Origin: Nitrospira sp.
Lineage (GTDB): Bacteria; Nitrospirota; Nitrospiria; Nitrospirales; Nitrospiraceae
Direction: 5' to 3'
Assembly: GCA_015904045.1 (NCBI GenBank)
Contig: JABMDG010000277.1
Span: 1 to 8,428 of the forward strand
DNA length: 8,428 bases
Both the position numbers and the translations under genes were made by a program. The notes under the pieces were generated by a model, which was given only the letters and a program-made list of their open reading frames with translations, was not told where the DNA came from and did no database searches. This document shows positions 6,142 through 8,428 of this stretch, piece after piece (position 1 is the stretch's first letter; every line of letters starts with the position of its first letter).

Positions 6142-6600
6142 ATGCAACGTCTCTCGGTTCAATTATCTGCGCTGGTGGTTGCTTCGGTCTTCGGCTTCTC
6201 GACATTTGCGCAGGTGCCGGCCCCTGACCCCACGGTCCCGCCCGTCACTCCTCCACCGGCTTCTGTGCCTGCTCCACCGCCAGTACCGCCTACGCAGGCT
6301 CCTGCTGCTTCATCCGAGGAGAGGAAGGGTGACGGCGAAAAACGCATGAGAGGTGATCGCCACCGTGACAAGTCTGAGCGGAAAGCGGAAAAAGAACGCC
6401 GGAAGGCAGAGCGAAAGGCCGAGAAAGAGCGCCGAAAAGCCGAGCGGAAAGCGGAAAAGGAAAAACGGAAAGCCGAAAAACAAGAGCGGAAACAGGGTGA
6501 CGACGACGATGATAAAGATGACGACGATGACAAGGATGACGACAGGGATGATGATCGTGGCAAGAAAGAAGGCAAGCGCAAAGGTCAAGGACGGCACTGA
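6142..6600 (+). CDS. exported low-complexity protein with charged repeats and Asp-rich tail
   Basis: This 152-residue protein is of unknown function. ATG 6142 follows AAGGAG (6131-6136) at five bases. In order: a signal peptide (residues 1-23, ending FSTFA); a Pro-rich linker (25-54, PAPDP/PPVPP-type); a Lys/Glu/Arg/Ala segment (58-118) with three 11-residue units KAEKERRKAER at 81-113, likely one long charged helix; an Asp-rich block (120-138, DDDDDK-type runs); and a basic tail (KKEGKRKGQGRH). The absence of hydrophobic residues after the signal suggests an extended, soluble periplasmic or secreted protein. The acidic block could bind Ca2+ or other cations, which is inference. It is flanked by hairpins and is likely monocistronic. 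Confidence 0.8.
   Translation: MQRLSVQLSALVVASVFGFSTFAQVPAPDPTVPPVTPPPASVPAPPPVPPTQAPAASSEERKGDGEKRMRGDRHRDKSERKAEKERRKAERKAEKERRKAERKAEKEKRKAEKQERKQGDDDDDKDDDDDKDDDRDDDRGKKEGKRKGQGRH
6382..6480 (+). repeat. three tandem 33-bp units encoding 11-residue charged repeats
   Basis: Units lie at 6382-6414, 6415-6447 and 6448-6480. The first two encode the identical peptide KAEKERRKAER although 8 of 11 codons differ synonymously. The third reads KAEKEKRKAEK. The protein repeat is conserved while the DNA has diverged. Confidence 0.9.
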
Positions 6601-6626
6601 GTGCTGAGTATACGACCCTCATACGC

Positions 6627-6656
6627 GGGGCCGCGGCTCTTCGGGACCGCGGCCCC
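6627..6656 (+). terminator. GC-rich UUCG-capped hairpin, terminator-like
   Basis: GGGGCCGCGG (6627-6636) pairs perfectly with CCGCGGCCCC (6647-6656). The inner part closes as C(UUCG)G (6639-6644), an unusually stable tetraloop. It lies 26 bases after the stop of the repeat-bearing exported protein and upstream of the symporter promoter. Only a short TTT follows at some distance, so termination may be inefficient or the element may instead be an mRNA-stabilising 3' hairpin. Confidence 0.55.
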
Positions 6657-6679
6657 TGATGATTTCCCGCCGGTTCCCA

Positions 6680-6708
6680 TTGCTCCCCGCCCCAAGCCCC
6701 GCTAGAAT
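6680..6708 (+). promoter_or_regulatory. candidate sigma70 promoter for the symporter
   Basis: TTGCTC (6680-6685, keeps the TTG core) and TAGAAT (6703-6708, 5 of 6 to TATAAT) are 17 bases apart. Transcription would begin near 6715, giving a leader of about 30 bases to ATG 6746. Confidence 0.42.
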
Positions 6709-6732
6709 CCGCCCGCCGTTGTAGTTGTAATT

Positions 6733-6745
6733 GAGGCGGAGCCTC
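6733..6745 (+). promoter_or_regulatory. hairpin enclosing the symporter ribosome-binding site
   Basis: GAGGC (6733-6737) pairs perfectly with GCCTC (6741-6745) around a GGA loop, ending directly at the ATG. The GAGG of the left arm is the Shine-Dalgarno sequence, so the folded form would hide it. It also bears on start choice: with TTG 6731 as start, this site would be inside the gene. Confidence 0.4.
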
Positions 6746-8161
6746 ATGCTGCTAGGGTTTGTCATTCTCTATCTCCTGATTTCAGTGGCTATCGGGTTGT
6801 TTGCCGCCACCCGCGTGCAAAACTCCAAGGATTTTGCCGTCGCCGGCAGAAGTTTGCCCTTGCCCATCGTCACGGCGACCGTCTTCGCGACCTGGTTCGG
6901 CGCTGAGGCTGTGCTCGGCATTTCTGCCACGTTCGTCAAGGAAGGATTGCGCGGCGTGGTCGCCGATCCGTTCGGCTCAAGCATGTGCCTCATTTTGGCG
7001 GGGCTGTTTTTCGCGCCGCGGTTATATCGGCTGAACATCCTCACCGTCGGCGACTACTACCGGCTGCGCTTCGACCGCCGAGTGGAAGTGCTCTGCACGG
7101 TCGCCGTTGTCCTGTCGTATTTGGGGTGGGTTGCGGCCCAGTTCAAAGTGTTGGGGCTTGTGCTTAATACCGTCACCGACGGCGCCATCAGCCAGCCTGT
7201 CGGGATTGTCATCGGTGCCGCGATCGTCCTGACCTACACGACCTTCGGCGGGATGTTTTCCGTGGCGATTTTGGATTTCGTCCAAATCTCCGTGATCATG
7301 GGCGGACTGTTATACATCGCGTCCATTGTTAGCGGGCTGGCAGGAGGGGTGGGCGCCGTCCTCGAACATGCGGCTGCGGCGGGCAAGTTGGATTTGTTTC
7401 CGCCGCCGAGACTGATGGAATGGATTCCGTTCATCGGCGCGTGGATCACGATGATGCTGGGGTCGATCCCCCAACAGGATGTGTTCCAGCGCATCACCTC
7501 GGCAAAAGACGAACGGACGGCAGTGCGCGGGTCGTTGTTCGGGGGGACACTCTACTTCGGGTTCTGTTTCGTGCCGATGTTTCTGGCGTATGCGGCAATG
7601 TTGATAGATCCTGGCAAGTTCGGCGCCTTACTGGAGCGGGACTCCCAACTGATTTTGCCGACGCTGATTTTACAGCATACGCCGCTGGTGGCGCAGATCG
7701 TGTTCTTCGGTGCGGTGCTCTCCGCCGTGATGAGTTGTTCCAGCGCGACGTTGCTGGCGCCGTCCGTGGCGTTGAGCGAAAACGTCTTGAAGCCCCTGCT
7801 CACCCGGTTGAACGATTCGGAGTTTCTGCGGCTGATGCGCGTCGTCTTGGTGGGGTTTGCCGGAGTTGTCCTAGCCATCGCGCTTTGGTCGGACGCGACG
7901 ATTTACAAGTTGGTGGTGAATACCTACGAGGTGACGCTGGTGGCCGCGTTCATCCCGCTATTCGCAGGACTGTACTGGAAACGAGCCACGACCCAGGGAG
8001 CCTTGTGCGCCATTATCGGCGGCACGACAAGTTGGATTGCGCTGGAGGTACTCGGTCCGCCTGATTCCCCCTGGCCGCCGCAACTGGTCGGATTGATGAT
8101 CGCAGGGGCCGGGATGGTCGTGGGATCGTACTGGCCCTCTCGGACGACGGCTGCGCCATAA
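6746..8161 (+). CDS. sodium:solute symporter (SSS family)
   Basis: Inner-membrane secondary transporter that uses the Na+ gradient to import a solute. The 471 residues are very hydrophobic, and about 12-13 membrane helices are expected. Family hallmarks seen: SKDFAVAGRSLP (27-38) after helix 1; TATVFATWFGAEAVLGIS (43-60), the broken core helix; TYTTFGGMFSVAILDFVQ (163-180), the SSS signature region; SIPQQDVFQRITSAKDE (240-256); and AVLSAVMSCSSATLLAPS (323-340), where the Ser cluster corresponds to the Na2 site of vSGLT. Substrate cannot be told from sequence by eye; family members carry amino acids, sugars, carboxylates, choline, acetate or urea. ATG 6746 is preferred over TTG 6731 because GAGG (6733-6736) lies at a good distance. 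It faces the minus-strand S16 peptidase gene across 37 bases. Confidence 0.93.
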   Translation: MLLGFVILYLLISVAIGLFAATRVQNSKDFAVAGRSLPLPIVTATVFATWFGAEAVLGISATFVKEGLRGVVADPFGSSMCLILAGLFFAPRLYRLNILTVGDYYRLRFDRRVEVLCTVAVVLSYLGWVAAQFKVLGLVLNTVTDGAISQPVGIVIGAAIVLTYTTFGGMFSVAILDFVQISVIMGGLLYIASIVSGLAGGVGAVLEHAAAAGKLDLFPPPRLMEWIPFIGAWITMMLGSIPQQDVFQRITSAKDERTAVRGSLFGGTLYFGFCFVPMFLAYAAMLIDPGKFGALLERDSQLILPTLILQHTPLVAQIVFFGAVLSAVMSCSSATLLAPSVALSENVLKPLLTRLNDSEFLRLMRVVLVGFAGVVLAIALWSDATIYKLVVNTYEVTLVAAFIPLFAGLYWKRATTQGALCAIIGGTTSWIALEVLGPPDSPWPPQLVGLMIAGAGMVVGSYWPSRTTAAP

Positions 8162-8198
8162 GCGAGCCGTTCTTGGCGCGTGCTGCCTGCCCACCTGC

Positions 8199-8428
8199 TC
8201 ATTGAGTGTCCGCCTCGGCCCGGTGAGTGCCGGAGCTGGAATCTTGGGCCATCGTGAGAGCCTGATAGGCCTGAAGCACGGTTCCGACGGAGGAGACTCT
8301 TGTGAGAGACGGCATCCTTCCCTTGCCAAGACTCGTTGGCGGCACCAGCACCATGTGGAGACCGGCCTGATAGGCTGCCGTGATCTTCAACCACACATCA
8401 CCGACCGGCCCGATCCGGCCGTCCGGGG
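8199..8428 (-). CDS. C-terminal end of an S16 (Lon-type) peptidase domain protein (partial)
   Basis: The frame is open from the right edge to TGA at 8201-8199, giving about 76 visible residues; the N-terminus lies outside. It reads PDGR, then IGPVGDVWLKITAAYQAG and MVLVP. This closely follows the Lon proteolytic-domain pattern (GPVGG-x-x-x-K-x-x-A-A-x-x-A-G then VLIP). The Lys of GDVWLK aligns with the catalytic Lys of the Ser-Lys dyad. The second Gly of the usual GG is Asp here. RVSSVGTVLQAYQAL then matches the domain's closing helix, and a short polar tail follows. The Ser nucleophile would be upstream, outside the window. Whether the protein carries an ATPase module (Lon proper) or is a stand-alone or PDZ-linked S16 protein cannot be told. 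The pattern is nearer to archaeal-type LonB than to E. coli Lon. Confidence 0.7.
   Translation of the reverse strand, partial: PDGRIGPVGDVWLKITAAYQAGLHMVLVPPTSLGKGRMPSLTRVSSVGTVLQAYQALTMAQDSSSGTHRAEADTQ

Noticed and set aside
6498..6534. DDDDK runs as enteropeptidase-type cleavage sites
   Set aside because: They are a coincidence of the Asp-rich block; no such protease is relevant in bacteria.
6159..6622. Several open frames, mostly Ser/Arg-rich, antisense to the repeat-bearing protein
   Set aside because: They are by-products of the biased composition of the repeat and Asp codons on the coding strand. No start signals or domains were seen.
7420..8064. 214-codon plus-strand open frame inside the symporter gene
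   Set aside because: It is an alternate-frame shadow of the high-GC symporter, with a composition typical of out-of-frame GC-rich DNA.

Overview
The window is GC-rich, Gram-negative chromosomal DNA. It has signal peptides with periplasmic or outer-membrane products, a TonB-dependent receptor ending in Phe, and strong Shine-Dalgarno sites. The mix (two-PDZ HtrA protease, NikR plus outer-membrane receptor, a small PilZ-like protein ending in a GCRLTFGPSRYWAF-type tail, an SSS symporter) resembles Nitrospira (Nitrospirota). That assignment rests on remembered family resemblance, not on a search. No rRNA, tRNA, CRISPR array, insertion sequence or phage gene was seen.

Layout. Bases 1-98 may hold the 3' end of a membrane-protein gene (+). 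It converges on an unrecognised exported 245-residue protein read on the minus strand (95-832). The divergent gap carries a long inverted repeat in front of the minus gene. It also carries a good sigma70-type promoter (980-1008) for the plus strand. This promoter leads into a 49-codon small ORF whose stop overlaps the chosen GTG start of an HtrA/Deg protease (1178-2587) as GTGA.

The most coherent functional unit follows: nikR (2718-3134) and, 23 bases later, a TonB-dependent receptor (3158-5215). NikR keeps all four nickel ligands. The operon arrangement predicts nickel (or nickel-chelate) uptake across the outer membrane, controlled by NikR. A repeated heptamer, GTGCTAC-N13-GTGTTAC, lies just upstream of nikR and is a candidate operator.

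The right half is a set of single genes separated by hairpins. They are a PilZ-like protein (5532-5969) after a 316-base non-coding stretch, an exported low-complexity protein (6142-6600), an SSS-family sodium:solute symporter (6746-8161), and the C-terminal end of an S16 (Lon-type) peptidase domain running in from the right edge on the minus strand. The exported protein combines a Pro-rich segment, three 11-residue charged repeats and an Asp-rich tail. A GC-rich UUCG-capped hairpin separates it from the symporter promoter. The symporter's ribosome-binding site sits inside a small perfect hairpin.

How the parts fit: nikR and the receptor form one nickel-homeostasis module. HtrA is envelope protein quality control. 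The other genes show no evident shared pathway. Nothing here amounts to a clearly new multi-gene system. The best leads are the nikR-receptor operon, the small ORF coupled to htrA and the repeat-bearing exported protein.
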